51,295 nucleotides of DNA from UBA1181 sp045601045 (GTDB lineage: Bacteria > Bacteroidota > Bacteroidia > Bacteroidales > Paludibacteraceae): positions 1 through 51,295 of the forward strand of contig JAZRZA010000009.1 in NCBI GenBank assembly GCA_045601045.1. Direction: 5' to 3'. Each line of letters begins with the position of its first letter. Position 1 is the stretch's first letter. Position numbers and translations under genes: made by a program. Shown in pieces: positions 1 to 7,400 of this stretch. The notes beneath the pieces are model-generated. The model was not told the DNA's origin. It searched no databases and saw only the letters and a program-made list of their open reading frames with translations.

Positions 1-359
1 ACTACATTGGAAGTTTCTTTGAGGCCGTCAAATAGATCTCCACTTATCACAAATGTGAAATCTTTATATTTCAAAACCCCATATCCTATTTTATGGGTAG
101 ATCTAAAGAATGACTTGGAAAAATATAGTTTTGTTTTCTGCGAAATAGGATCATGTGATATTTTTAGGTCCCATTGTTTATTCTTAGCATCTATATCACG
201 AAATATAAAACACAACGAATCTAATGTCTTCTCCATTAAAGTACTATTCACAGAGAATAAAGGTACTATGGAGTCAAAATCCTGAATAAAATCTTCTTCG
301 TTATAATTCCTTTCTACTTGAGCCTGCAGGCTATTATAACAAGCAAGCAAGATTATCAT
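1..359 (-). CDS. Partial lipoprotein, candidate immunity protein of the Rhs toxin
   Basis: The minus strand stays open from an ATG at 359 to the left edge of the window, so the 3' end is missing. The protein begins with a short hydrophobic stretch (MIILLACYNS) containing a lipobox-like LLAC, followed by a soluble region with alternating charged and aromatic residues. I recognise no family. It starts about 20 bp after the stop of the toxin-bearing Rhs tip and on the same strand, which is where immunity genes normally sit in polymorphic toxin loci. The immunity role is inferred from position and export signal only. The signal peptide is short, so the true start could lie slightly upstream at a non-ATG codon. 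A plus-strand frame over the same bases looks like a shadow. Confidence 0.5.
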   Translation of the reverse strand, partial: MIILLACYNSLQAQVERNYNEEDFIQDFDSIVPLFSVNSTLMEKTLDSLCFIFRDIDAKNKQWDLKISHDPISQKTKLYFSKSFFRSTHKIGYGVLKYKDFTFVISGDLFDGLKETSNV

Positions 360-378
360 TAAACATAATGATTTGATT

Positions 379-1194
379 CTACTTTTGCCAAATAAAATCA
401 ATTTGATCCAACTCGTTAACACTATTCTCATCATAATTATTGTACGTTTTATCTTTAGGAGTATAGATTGAAAAAATAGTAGCATCATTAGCCATTCCCC
501 ATTTCTTGAGTAATTTAACTACCGAAATATCGCCACCTTCTCCTGATGAAAATTTGTCGTTATTGGGATGGTTATGATAGTGTTTCAGAAGAGAACATTC
601 TTTGTGTCTTTTTTTATATGCTTGCATTCCGGAAAAATCGCCCCAGGAGTCATGGCTAGTCGATAAGATATTCTCTCCACTCATTATAGCTAAGCTCCAT
701 TCTACACCTGTGCCTTCATTTGCATAAAATGAACTTGGATCAACTAGAAATTCAAATATTTGTTTAGCAGAAGATTCACTATTAACAATAAGATAAGTCA
801 AAGTAAAATCTTGCTCTTCATAAGTTATCGAGGTATTTTCCATTCCCTCTATTGTTCCATAGGGGAATAAAACTTCTCCTGTGCGCACCCCATTGCATTC
901 TATGCTATATATGACATCATATTCTTTGTTTTCACAAATCCTATTAAAATAGCCTTGTTGATTAACCTCCCATTCATCTTGACCATCAGGATCCACAACT
1001 GTTATTGGATTCCCATGGCAGTAGTTATATGGGGAAGCTCCAATATTCTTTTCCCACATTGGATCGACGCTGAGCCAACCCACGCTCGTCGGGTCGAGGT
1101 ACCTCGCTCCGTAGTAATAGAGTCCGGTCTCCTCGTCGAGCTCCTTGGCGTTGAACCGGTACGGCGGAACCCCCTTGTTATCGGACTCCTCCAC
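379..1194 (-). CDS. Orphan Rhs C-terminal tip with JAB-like toxin domain
   Basis: The first 70 or so residues are a classic Rhs-associated core: YRFNAKELDEETGLYYYGARYLDP, here cited only as its key elements KELDEETGLYYYGARY, followed by a DPxGW-like stretch and NPITVVDPDG, after which Rhs proteins change into variable toxin domains. The remaining 200 residues have a KHYHNHP stretch followed by SSGEGGD, resembling the HxHP...SxxxxD metal-binding signature of JAB/JAMM-type polymorphic toxins (predicted metallopeptidases). The frame has no ATG; it could start at GTG 1194, but the Rhs reading frame really continues up to an in-frame TAA at 1237-1239. The several hundred residues of N-terminal Rhs shell are absent, so this is a displaced tip, silent unless it recombines with a full-length rhs elsewhere. 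The toxin assignment is a motif-level inference. Confidence 0.65.
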   Translation of the reverse strand: MEESDNKGVPPYRFNAKELDEETGLYYYGARYLDPTSVGWLSVDPMWEKNIGASPYNYCHGNPITVVDPDGQDEWEVNQQGYFNRICENKEYDVIYSIECNGVRTGEVLFPYGTIEGMENTSITYEEQDFTLTYLIVNSESSAKQIFEFLVDPSSFYANEGTGVEWSLAIMSGENILSTSHDSWGDFSGMQAYKKRHKECSLLKHYHNHPNNDKFSSGEGGDISVVKLLKKWGMANDATIFSIYTPKDKTYNNYDENSVNELDQIDFIWQK

Positions 1195-1204
1195 AAAGAT
1201 CTCG

Positions 1205-1275
1205 CCGTACGGGATGTAGGAGATACTTCGCGGCAGTTACTCACCCCTGGGCACGGCTTCGCCTTGGTCGGTGAC
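1205..1275 (-). repeat. Rhs-core direct repeat, copy 1 (71 bp)
   Basis: This segment encodes VTDQGEAVPRGE-stop-LPRSISYIPYG on the minus strand and matches the segment at 2427-2497 over 71 bp with about six mismatches by eye. Two of the mismatches change a GAC GAA pair to GAG TAA and create the in-frame stop at 1237-1239. It marks the junction between the 3' end of the lipoprotein gene at 1307 and the Rhs tip. Confidence 0.8.
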
Positions 1276-1306
1276 AAGATCAAGGTCAAAATAAATCGGT
1301 TGTAAT

Positions 1307-1843
1307 TTATTCCGGCTCTGGTAAAGGAATGTCATCAGGATGATATATGTGTTCACCATATCTTTCATAATAGAAAGTATCAAGAAGCAACAAATTTTCT
1401 TCGTTTGTAGATATATTTTCCATCGAATTTTTTCGAGCGACAAACATATAAAACATGGTTGGCTCGACAATATATCCTGTGTAATCACGACATTTGCTGC
1501 TATCCGACTTATTAAAGCTATCCAAATTGATATATTCTCGCGCCAATGAATCACATAGACCCGCATAGTGAACGATATAATTTGAATATGTAGAACTAAC
1601 GTTATAAAAGTCTCTATGCAATTCTCCAGAGAGAGATAGCACAATATAAGTTCTATCTTTCCCATATACATAAACATCAATGACGTCCCTATTGCCGGTG
1701 TTCATACTAATCAGACTATCAACTCGCTCCTTTAAGGCTTTTGAGCAAAAGATAGTTGGAGCATTTGTCTCCGACAATGAGGTGTATGAACAGGAAACAA
1801 ATGTAAGAATTACGATTGGTACGAAGAAAAATTTTTTATACAT
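1307..1843 (-). CDS. Lipoprotein, possible orphan immunity protein
   Basis: The 178-residue product starts with a lipoprotein signal (MYKKFFFVPIVILTFVSCSY, lipobox FVSC at Cys19). The mature part is polar and soluble, with no motif that I recognise, and ends in the proline-rich PDDIPLPEPE. Its stop lies about 30 bp before an Rhs-core repeat, so it occupies the immunity position of a cassette whose toxin gene is no longer present. Composition is AT-rich, as is usual for toxin and immunity cassettes. An alternative is an unrelated Bacteroidetes hypothetical lipoprotein. The gene itself is well supported by the signal peptide and uninterrupted frame; the role is inferred. Confidence 0.65.
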   Translation of the reverse strand: MYKKFFFVPIVILTFVSCSYTSLSETNAPTIFCSKALKERVDSLISMNTGNRDVIDVYVYGKDRTYIVLSLSGELHRDFYNVSSTYSNYIVHYAGLCDSLAREYINLDSFNKSDSSKCRDYTGYIVEPTMFYMFVARKNSMENISTNEENLLLLDTFYYERYGEHIYHPDDIPLPEPE

Positions 1844-1903
1844 ATCTCAATGTTTAGTATCAAGTCCTATACACTGAATTTATAGAACAACAAAAAAACC
1901 TCG

Positions 1904-2017
1904 TTATCTATTCTGTAAAATGGCATCACCATAGCCATAGATACCACCCTTCCCTTTCTTGTATATGTCATAGAGCGTCTTTATACAATTTGAGTCGTTT
2001 AATATGGTGTACGCCAT
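1904..2017 (-). CDS. Small ORF, possible frameshifted gene tail
   Basis: A 37-codon frame runs from an ATG at 2017, inside the 3' end of the lipoprotein gene at 1999-2382, to a TAA at 1904. It encodes MAYTILNDSNCIKTLYDIY followed by a glycine and tyrosine-rich tail GKGGIYGYGDAILQNR. The composition looks protein-like rather than random. It could be a genuine tiny ORF, a fragment of a lost toxin or immunity gene, or the original C-terminus of the upstream gene after a frameshift. I cannot distinguish these. Confidence 0.25.
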   Translation of the reverse strand: MAYTILNDSNCIKTLYDIYKKGKGGIYGYGDAILQNR

Positions 2018-2382
2018 ACTTTTCTCTCCATTTTTAATGTGTCAATACCTCTTACAGACAAAATAGAATCCCTTTCTTCCTGGGAGAAAGGGCCTAACAA
2101 TGAATCTTGACAATGACAATGTAGTGTGTCACATTTAGCTATAACAAAGAACCAATTATGATGCCCATCGGGCAATTGTTGGTTAACAACAATCGTGTTA
2201 CTGTTCCACATTACAGATTTTACGTATTCAACAAATGGACTATCTTTGTACGCTGGATTACAGTCCAATTGGTTATTATCGTACTCATTACAGACAATAT
2301 AATTATCTATGACATGGAACATGGAAGAACAAGATGTTCCAAGTGAAAGAATACAAAATGTAATGAACTTATTTATTCTCAT
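1999..2382 (-). CDS. Small lipoprotein, possible orphan immunity protein
   Basis: The 127-residue product has a lipoprotein signal (MRINKFITFCILSLGTSCSS, lipobox GTSC at Cys18). The mature domain of about 110 residues has several cysteines and histidines (CDTLHCHCQDS) but no family that I recognise. Its ATG overlaps the end of an Rhs-derived reading frame (stop at 2369-2371), so it directly follows an Rhs remnant in the same transcript. That position again fits an immunity gene whose toxin has been lost. The C-terminus (VWRTPY) is overlapped by another open frame at 1904-2017, so a frameshift near the end is possible. Confidence 0.6.
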   Translation of the reverse strand: MRINKFITFCILSLGTSCSSMFHVIDNYIVCNEYDNNQLDCNPAYKDSPFVEYVKSVMWNSNTIVVNQQLPDGHHNWFFVIAKCDTLHCHCQDSLLGPFSQEERDSILSVRGIDTLKMERKVWRTPY

Positions 2383-2533
2383 CTTGATATACTCTTTTCT
2401 TGACCTCCTCTAAAGGAATGGTAAATCCGTACGGGACATCGGAGATACTTCGCGGCAGTTCGTCACCCCTGGGCACGGCTTCGCCATGGTCGGTGACAGG
2501 CCAAAACCAGTTCTTGATAATATAGGAAGTACC
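2369..2533 (-). pseudogene. Rhs-core remnant fused to a short foreign tail
   Basis: The minus-strand frame reads GTSYI, then VTDHGEAVPRGDELPRSIS, then DVPYGFTIPLEEVKKRV, and stops at 2369-2371, just inside the next lipoprotein gene. The middle portion is Rhs core and matches the copy at 1205-1275, while the tail after VPYG is unrelated to the Rhs continuation found in that copy. The frame is closed upstream by a TGA at 2534-2536. This is the scar of a cassette exchange: Rhs core joined in frame to the last residues of a different toxin. Confidence 0.55.
2427..2497 (-). repeat. Rhs-core direct repeat, copy 2 (71 bp)
   Basis: This copy encodes VTDHGEAVPRGDELPRSISDVPYG with the reading frame intact (GAC GAA where copy 1 has GAG TAA). 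It is in the same orientation as 1205-1275. Such core repeats are where rhs tips recombine. Confidence 0.8.
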
Positions 2534-2715
2534 TCAAAGATAATATTAAATAATCAATTTCATTGATTTCCTATCAATTAATCTATCTCGGCATAGAATC
2601 CATACGGGGAATCAATGATAAACAAAAATCAATCACAACGCCCTTGACTCCTGACACATTGACTAGGATCCCAGACAGCGCGAAGAAGATTCTACGCTAA
2701 AAAAGAGCCCCACGC
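2534..2715. other. Non-coding stretch before tsaB
   Basis: No convincing gene is seen on either strand here. The left part is AT-rich and may hold more decayed Rhs array sequence. The right part leads into the tsaB promoter region. A minus-strand frame across 2663-2974 runs into tsaB and lacks any recognisable domain, so it was not called. Confidence 0.4.
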
Positions 2716-2746
2716 TTTTATTAGAGATATAAATGATGTAATTTTG
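2716..2746 (+). promoter_or_regulatory. Putative promoter of tsaB
   Basis: TAATTTTG at 2739-2746 fits the Bacteroidetes -7 consensus TAnnTTTG, and a T-rich segment at 2716-2719 lies about 19 bp upstream as a weak -33 element. The predicted start of transcription leaves a leader of roughly 50 nt before the ATG at 2808. Confidence 0.4.
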
Positions 2747-2807
2747 CAACGAGGTTCTCGGCAAACAGATGCCGTGAATTATCATGAAAAAAGGCAACTT
2801 AGTTAAG

Positions 2808-3506
2808 ATGGCAAATATCATTTTGATCGATACCTCCACGGAGGTTTGTTCCGTCGCCCTATCCAACAACGGGAAGATTGTTTGGGAAAAGGTAAGCGAT
2901 GAGAGCATGAACCACTCGGTTCTGCTGGCAAAATACATCCAAGAACTGACAGAAGAGATGCGGATACAAGGCATCCAAGCGGATGCAGTCGCAGTTAGCT
3001 GTGGACCAGGCTCTTACACAGGCCTACGCATCGGCGTATCCACTGCGAAGGGACTCTGCTTCGGAGCAAACATCCCTCTTCTCGCCGTGAACACCCTCCA
3101 AGTGATGGCCCAAGGCTACCTCAACCGTCACGGCGCAGTGGCAGAGGGTACATGGATGTGTCCAATGATCGACGCGCGTAGAATGGAGGTTTACACCGCC
3201 TTCTACGACAACAGCCTATCATTACAAAGAGAGATCTCCGCTGACATCATCGACAGCGAATCATACAGCGACCTCTTGTCTAGTCACAAGATCATCTGCT
3301 TCGGAAACGGAGCGTCCAAATGCAAAGATACCCTTACCCACCCTAACGTCTCATTCGTGGATGGCATCACTCCCCTCGCCGCAGACATGGCCCCATTGGC
3401 GGAGGCAGCCTACGAGAAAAAAGAGTTCCAGGATGTAGCCTACTTCGAGCCCTTCTACTTAAAGGAGTTCGTGGCTACGGTAAGCAAGAATAAATTGGGG
3501 GTGTAA
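2808..3506 (+). CDS. tsaB: tRNA threonylcarbamoyladenosine biosynthesis protein TsaB
   Basis: TsaB is the non-catalytic partner of TsaD in installing t6A at position 37 of ANN-decoding tRNAs. The product of 232 residues opens with ILIDTSTEVCSVAL, the ASKHA-fold strand typical of the family, and carries the hallmark SCGPGSYTGLRIGVSTAKGL near residue 67. I chose the ATG at 2808 because the family begins right at the MxxILxIDTS motif; an upstream in-frame ATG at 2784 would add eight basic residues. The gene is GC-richer than the Rhs array to its left and ends before a terminator shared with glf. It is a core gene and marks the edge of the variable region. Confidence 0.95.
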   Translation: MANIILIDTSTEVCSVALSNNGKIVWEKVSDESMNHSVLLAKYIQELTEEMRIQGIQADAVAVSCGPGSYTGLRIGVSTAKGLCFGANIPLLAVNTLQVMAQGYLNRHGAVAEGTWMCPMIDARRMEVYTAFYDNSLSLQREISADIIDSESYSDLLSSHKIICFGNGASKCKDTLTHPNVSFVDGITPLAADMAPLAEAAYEKKEFQDVAYFEPFYLKEFVATVSKNKLGV

Positions 3507-3531
3507 GCAAGCCCCAACTAAACAGAAACAG

Positions 3532-3569
3532 AAAAGGCGCACCATTGGGTACGCCTTTTGTTTTTTTTA
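3532..3569. terminator. Bidirectional terminator between tsaB and glf
   Basis: AAAAGGCG...CGCCTTTT forms a stem with a short loop and is followed by a long T run on the plus strand; the leading A run gives a U tract for the minus strand. It sits 25 bp after tsaB and 12 bp after the convergent glf stop, so it probably ends both transcripts. Confidence 0.8.
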
Positions 3570-3581
3570 TAACGAACGTTA

Positions 3582-4706
3582 TTACTTCCAGTAGTCCAAG
3601 ACCTTCTCCACGATCGGGGCCATATCGTAGTATTTGTACTCCGCCAGGCGGCCACCAAATATAACATGCTTCTCTTGATCGGCTAACGCCTTATACTTGG
3701 CATACAAGTTGCCGTTCTTCTCATCATTAACTGGATAATATGGTTCCATACCCTCCTTCCACTCGGTGGAATACTCTTTGGAGACAACGGTTTTAGGGCA
3801 ATCATAGACCTCTTGCCCAAACATTTCAAAATGCTTGTGTTCTATCACACGGGTGTAAGGGATCTCTCTTTCAGTATAGTTAATCACCGCATTTCCCTGA
3901 TAGTTAGGGGTATCAATGATCTCCTCCTCAAAACGAACGGTACGATACTCCAACTTGCCGAATTGGTAATCATAGTACTCATCGATCTTACCGGTAAATA
4001 CCACTTTCTCCGCCAAATCACACCAAGCGGCCCTATCCGCAAAGAAATCGACACTGGTTTTGGTCTCTACGCCAGCCAACAAACCTTCTATCAGTTTGTT
4101 GTAACCGCCCATTGGAATACCCTGGTACTTATCGTTGAAATAGTTGTTATCGAAAACCAAACGAACCGGCAAACGTCTAATGATGAAGGCAGGCAGTTCT
4201 GTACAAGCTCTACCCCACTGTTTCTCCGTATATCCCTTGATCAACTTCTCATAAATATCCTTTCCCACCAACAATAAAGCTTGCTCCTCTAGGTTGGCAG
4301 GTTCCCTACCCGCCAATCGTGCGGCAGCCTCCGCCTTTTGCTCTTCGATCTTGGCAACAGCCTGTTCTGGCGAGGTAACAACGCCCCACATCTGTGAGAA
4401 AGTATTCATATTGAAGGGCAAATTATACAACTTCCCTTTATAGTTCGCGACAGGACAATTGGTATAGCGGTTGAACTCCACAATATCGTTAACAAAATTC
4501 CAAACCTCCTTGTTGGATGTATGGAAAATGTGGGCGCCATATTTGTGCACATTGATGCCCTCGATATTTTCGCAGTAGACATTACCGCCCAAGTGAGGAC
4601 GCTTGTCAATCACCAGGCAACACTTTCCGGCCTGCTTTGCCTTATAGGCGAAGGTCGCGCCATAAAGGCCGGCTCCCACTATCAAATAATCGTATTTTTT
4701 TGCCAT
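3582..4706 (-). CDS. glf: UDP-galactopyranose mutase
   Basis: This flavoenzyme interconverts UDP-galactopyranose and UDP-galactofuranose, supplying Galf for surface glycans. The N-terminus has the FAD-binding GxGxxG (VGAGLYGA). Further family signatures are GAHIFHT, LPFNMNTF, the active-site YTEKQWG, the PVRLVFDNNYFND...QGIP segment, a PYTRVIEHKHF arginine motif and a C-terminal GRLAEYKYYDM. All these match the bacterial Glf family, and the length of about 374 residues is normal. The ATG at 4706 (MAKKYDYLIVGAG) is preferred over 4718. It is the last gene of the long minus-strand glycan operon, next to a GT8 glycosyltransferase. Its presence implies that the glycan contains galactofuranose. 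Confidence 0.95.
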   Translation of the reverse strand: MAKKYDYLIVGAGLYGATFAYKAKQAGKCCLVIDKRPHLGGNVYCENIEGINVHKYGAHIFHTSNKEVWNFVNDIVEFNRYTNCPVANYKGKLYNLPFNMNTFSQMWGVVTSPEQAVAKIEEQKAEAAARLAGREPANLEEQALLLVGKDIYEKLIKGYTEKQWGRACTELPAFIIRRLPVRLVFDNNYFNDKYQGIPMGGYNKLIEGLLAGVETKTSVDFFADRAAWCDLAEKVVFTGKIDEYYDYQFGKLEYRTVRFEEEIIDTPNYQGNAVINYTEREIPYTRVIEHKHFEMFGQEVYDCPKTVVSKEYSTEWKEGMEPYYPVNDEKNGNLYAKYKALADQEKHVIFGGRLAEYKYYDMAPIVEKVLDYWK

Positions 4707-4742
4707 AAAAACTGTCATGAAAAATATTGAGCCAAACTCCCA

Positions 4743-5732
4743 TCAAGAGAATTTTGCTTTTAACATAATAAACAAAGGGCGAAGAATCGCATGGGTATAA
4801 CCAATAATTCGATAAGAAAGACAAGATGGCAGAGACAAAACACAACGGATGAATTTGTGCTCCAATCCATTGAAAGAAGCCTTTCCTTTTTCACGATCCG
4901 CCCATGGAGTCATTGCTTGGTACTTTTCGAATTCAGCACGAAACGGATGTTGAGAATCCGCGCACCAAGGTCGGATATTCAACATACATGTAGTATAATG
5001 AATAATGATTGGATGACGTTGGGCCTCCTCCACCTCTTCCTTGGAATAATAATTACTAGGACGTCTGTACTGAAGAATTTGAGGATAGGTATAGGCACAC
5101 ATTTGAGTCATCACATCATAGGAAGGAGGTAATATGCCAAACTTACCACGGAAAATACCATTTAAGATGTCTTGATCCGCATAATTGATCAATGGTTCAT
5201 ACTCTTTGATGAATTGCTCCATCATAGAGGAAATATCCATCTTACGCATCTCATCCAAATCCATCAAGAGGACACCTGCGTTCACATAGTCGCCATCCTT
5301 TTCGATGCCGATCTTCTTTTTATACAACAAACTGACACAATCCTTTACAGATGAGATGGCAAAACCACCCATATCCCACTTATCAATAGCAGCGATGCTA
5401 CCCGTCACAATTGTATCACAATCCAAATAAAGGACACGGTGTATTTCTTGAGGCATCAAAACGCCACTGAACATACGCGTAAATGCACTTTTGGGCCAAC
5501 GACCCTTTAACAAAGAAGCTGGTATATCCAAACTTGGCACATTGATTACAGTAACTCGTCTTCCGTAAGGATCCGCCAAGGACTGAAGCACCTTTACATT
5601 ATCTTCTGTTATACCATCTCCCAATAGATATACATTCAGATCAGCCATATCTCGATTATTCTCAAACAATGAGACCATCGAAACACCCATGATCCAAACA
5701 AAATTATTGTCACATGTATAAACTACGTACAT
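4743..5732 (-). CDS. Glycosyltransferase family 8
   Basis: The 329-residue protein has the GT8 (LgtC/glycogenin-type) architecture: an N-terminal strand with a DNN nucleotide contact, the metal-binding DCDT (LYLDCDTIV, about residue 105), NAGVLLMDL, YADQDILN and a C-terminal HYTTCMLNIRPW element. GT8 enzymes are retaining transferases that commonly move galactose or glucose from UDP-sugars. The last 40 residues are hydrophobic and basic (LSYRIIGYTHAILRPLFIML), consistent with peripheral binding to the inner membrane. It lies between glf and rmlC with small gaps. The exact donor and acceptor cannot be read from sequence. Confidence 0.9.
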   Translation of the reverse strand: MYVVYTCDNNFVWIMGVSMVSLFENNRDMADLNVYLLGDGITEDNVKVLQSLADPYGRRVTVINVPSLDIPASLLKGRWPKSAFTRMFSGVLMPQEIHRVLYLDCDTIVTGSIAAIDKWDMGGFAISSVKDCVSLLYKKKIGIEKDGDYVNAGVLLMDLDEMRKMDISSMMEQFIKEYEPLINYADQDILNGIFRGKFGILPPSYDVMTQMCAYTYPQILQYRRPSNYYSKEEVEEAQRHPIIIHYTTCMLNIRPWCADSQHPFRAEFEKYQAMTPWADREKGKASFNGLEHKFIRCVLSLPSCLSYRIIGYTHAILRPLFIMLKAKFS

Positions 5733-5763
5733 ATCTATGTTCTAATTTATATCGACATCTAGG

Positions 5764-6333
5764 TTACACACCCCTACCATCAATCGTATCAAGGATTGAC
5801 ATCATCTCCTCAAAACCTTTCCACCGTAAATCTTTATCTGCAAAAATCAAATTCATACCCACAGGAATCGGCCATGCGATATTAACCATGTCATCATTCC
5901 ATCGGAATCCAATCTCATCTCCCGGTGTATAATGAGTCGTCACTTTCATATGAACTATAGCACTCTCAAGAGTTAAGAATCCGTGTGCGACTCCTGCTGG
6001 CAAAAGCATTTGTCGACGATTCTCTTCCGTCAAAAGTTCACCATACCATTTCCCGTAAGAGGGTGAATTTCTACGGCAATCCACAGCCACATCATAGATT
6101 ATTCCTTTCAGACAAGAGACAATCTTAGCTTGTGGGTATTTGAGTTGAGTATGCACTCCTCTAAGAACGCCTTTGGAAGATGTTGAAATATTATCTTGAA
6201 CAAATTGTTCTTCAATACCAGCTTCGCTCAAGACCTTTTTGTTCCAAAGTTCCATAAACGATCCTCTTTCATCGCTAAAAACTTTGGGACATAATACTTT
6301 AACCCCTTCAACTCTCGTGGAGAATATATTCAT
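5764..6333 (-). CDS. rfbC: dTDP-4-dehydrorhamnose 3,5-epimerase family protein
   Basis: This is a cupin-fold epimerase of the RmlC type, which acts on dTDP-4-keto-6-deoxyglucose made by RfbB. The family signature is clear: DERGSFMELW, the catalytic-His stretch LRGVHTQ, LPAGVAHGFL, VHMKVTTHYTPGDE with the conserved tyrosine, GFRWND and the terminal DKDLRW. Length (189 residues) is normal. It starts 5 bp after a GT2 gene. RmlA, RmlB and RmlD are not beside it; an rfbB lies 30 kb away at 35882 and neither rmlA nor rmlD is in the window. dTDP-rhamnose would therefore need genes elsewhere, unless this epimerase feeds another 6-deoxy sugar. Confidence 0.9.
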   Translation of the reverse strand: MNIFSTRVEGVKVLCPKVFSDERGSFMELWNKKVLSEAGIEEQFVQDNISTSSKGVLRGVHTQLKYPQAKIVSCLKGIIYDVAVDCRRNSPSYGKWYGELLTEENRRQMLLPAGVAHGFLTLESAIVHMKVTTHYTPGDEIGFRWNDDMVNIAWPIPVGMNLIFADKDLRWKGFEEMMSILDTIDGRGV

Positions 6334-6338
6334 ACAGC

Positions 6339-7304
6339 TTACTTTTTTCTTCTATCCACAAAATGAAACATCGCTTTCACAACAGGGAATCCAAAGTAAG
6401 ATAAAAGACATGCCAGACGTGTTTTCTTTCTTGCCTTACTATTCATCACCACATTATATCTCACACCCCTGATATACTTTTTAAAAAAGTTTTCTTGAGG
6501 ACAATTCTCCGGAAGTTTCAAGAGTACATGAAAAGAGAACGCCGCCATTTTGGCTTTTACGGCATCCGCAATAGGAGCCAATTGATCCTTATAGGCATCC
6601 ATCACATTATAGGACTCCAATGCACTCGTTATTTTCTGTTCTGAAAACGCAGACCCCTCTATGCTACCGGGCCTAAACATATAATAATATATTTGCTTAT
6701 TACAATATGCGACACCATCCTCACATTTAAGTAACAATTTAAAAGTTGTCATCAAGTCCTCAAACACATAACCTTCAGGATATTTAATTCCATCAAATAA
6801 ACTTTTGTGGTATAGTTTGACGCATGGAGAATTATCAAAATGTAAATGGTTGAACATATCTTCCAATGCCGCGTATTTTGTCATTTTGTACTCCTGGTAT
6901 TCTCTATTCAACAGTTTAGGAACAGTTCCTAAAGGATATACACACCAATCTGCCACAGACAATTTCACATTATACTTCACACAAAGATCATACAAAATTT
7001 CAACATGATCTTTCGCGATATAATCATCACTGTCAACAAACAATATATATTCACCCTTGGCTTGTTCTACTGCAATATTTCTTGCGACTGAAACACCTTG
7101 ATTTTCTTTATGAATTACACGTATACGACCATCTTTCCGAGCATACTCATCACATATATTCCCACTGCCATCGGAGCTGCCATCATTAGACAGAATGATT
7201 TCAATGTTTTGATAAGTCTGAGTCATTAAACTATCAATACATCTCGGCAACCACTGCTCCACATTGTAAACAGGAACAATAATTGATATCAATGGACTAC
7301 TCAT
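6339..7304 (-). CDS. Glycosyltransferase family 2
   Basis: The N-terminal 120 residues are a typical GT-A fold: ISIIVPVYNVEQWLPRCIDSL, the ILSNDGSSDGS nucleotide-binding loop, GVSVARN and the metal-binding FVDSDDY. The C-terminal part has a KLY motif (PCVKLYHKSLF) seen in many capsule GT2 enzymes. It probably adds one sugar of the repeat unit on the cytoplasmic face of the inner membrane. It is preceded by a 96-bp gap, larger than most in this operon, which contains a TAAATTTG -7-like element but no good -33 partner. Confidence 0.9.
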   Translation of the reverse strand: MSSPLISIIVPVYNVEQWLPRCIDSLMTQTYQNIEIILSNDGSSDGSGNICDEYARKDGRIRVIHKENQGVSVARNIAVEQAKGEYILFVDSDDYIAKDHVEILYDLCVKYNVKLSVADWCVYPLGTVPKLLNREYQEYKMTKYAALEDMFNHLHFDNSPCVKLYHKSLFDGIKYPEGYVFEDLMTTFKLLLKCEDGVAYCNKQIYYYMFRPGSIEGSAFSEQKITSALESYNVMDAYKDQLAPIADAVKAKMAAFSFHVLLKLPENCPQENFFKKYIRGVRYNVVMNSKARKKTRLACLLSYFGFPVVKAMFHFVDRRKK

Positions 7305-7400
7305 AACCTTACAATATTTGAAATGCCGTATTTTCTTACAAATTTAATAAAAAAATCTCCAATACTAGTTTGAACTTATATAAAATGTTCCAAAAGTATC

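Noticed and set aside
7..285. Plus-strand open frame at the left edge
   Set aside because: It overlaps a minus-strand frame with a signal peptide that follows the toxin gene. The plus frame has no recognisable feature.
955..1305. Plus and minus frames over the Rhs tip
   Set aside because: They are shadows of the Rhs frame, which shows the clear core motif.
1237..1680. Minus-strand 147-residue frame running into the Rhs repeat
   Set aside because: It overlaps the lipoprotein at 1307-1843 in another frame. Its only meaningful part is the last Rhs-like residues (DLVTDQGEAVPRGE).
7305..7400. Internal promoter before the GT2 gene
   Set aside because: A TAAATTTG is present but no TTTG lies at a suitable distance, so it was mentioned only within the gene entry.
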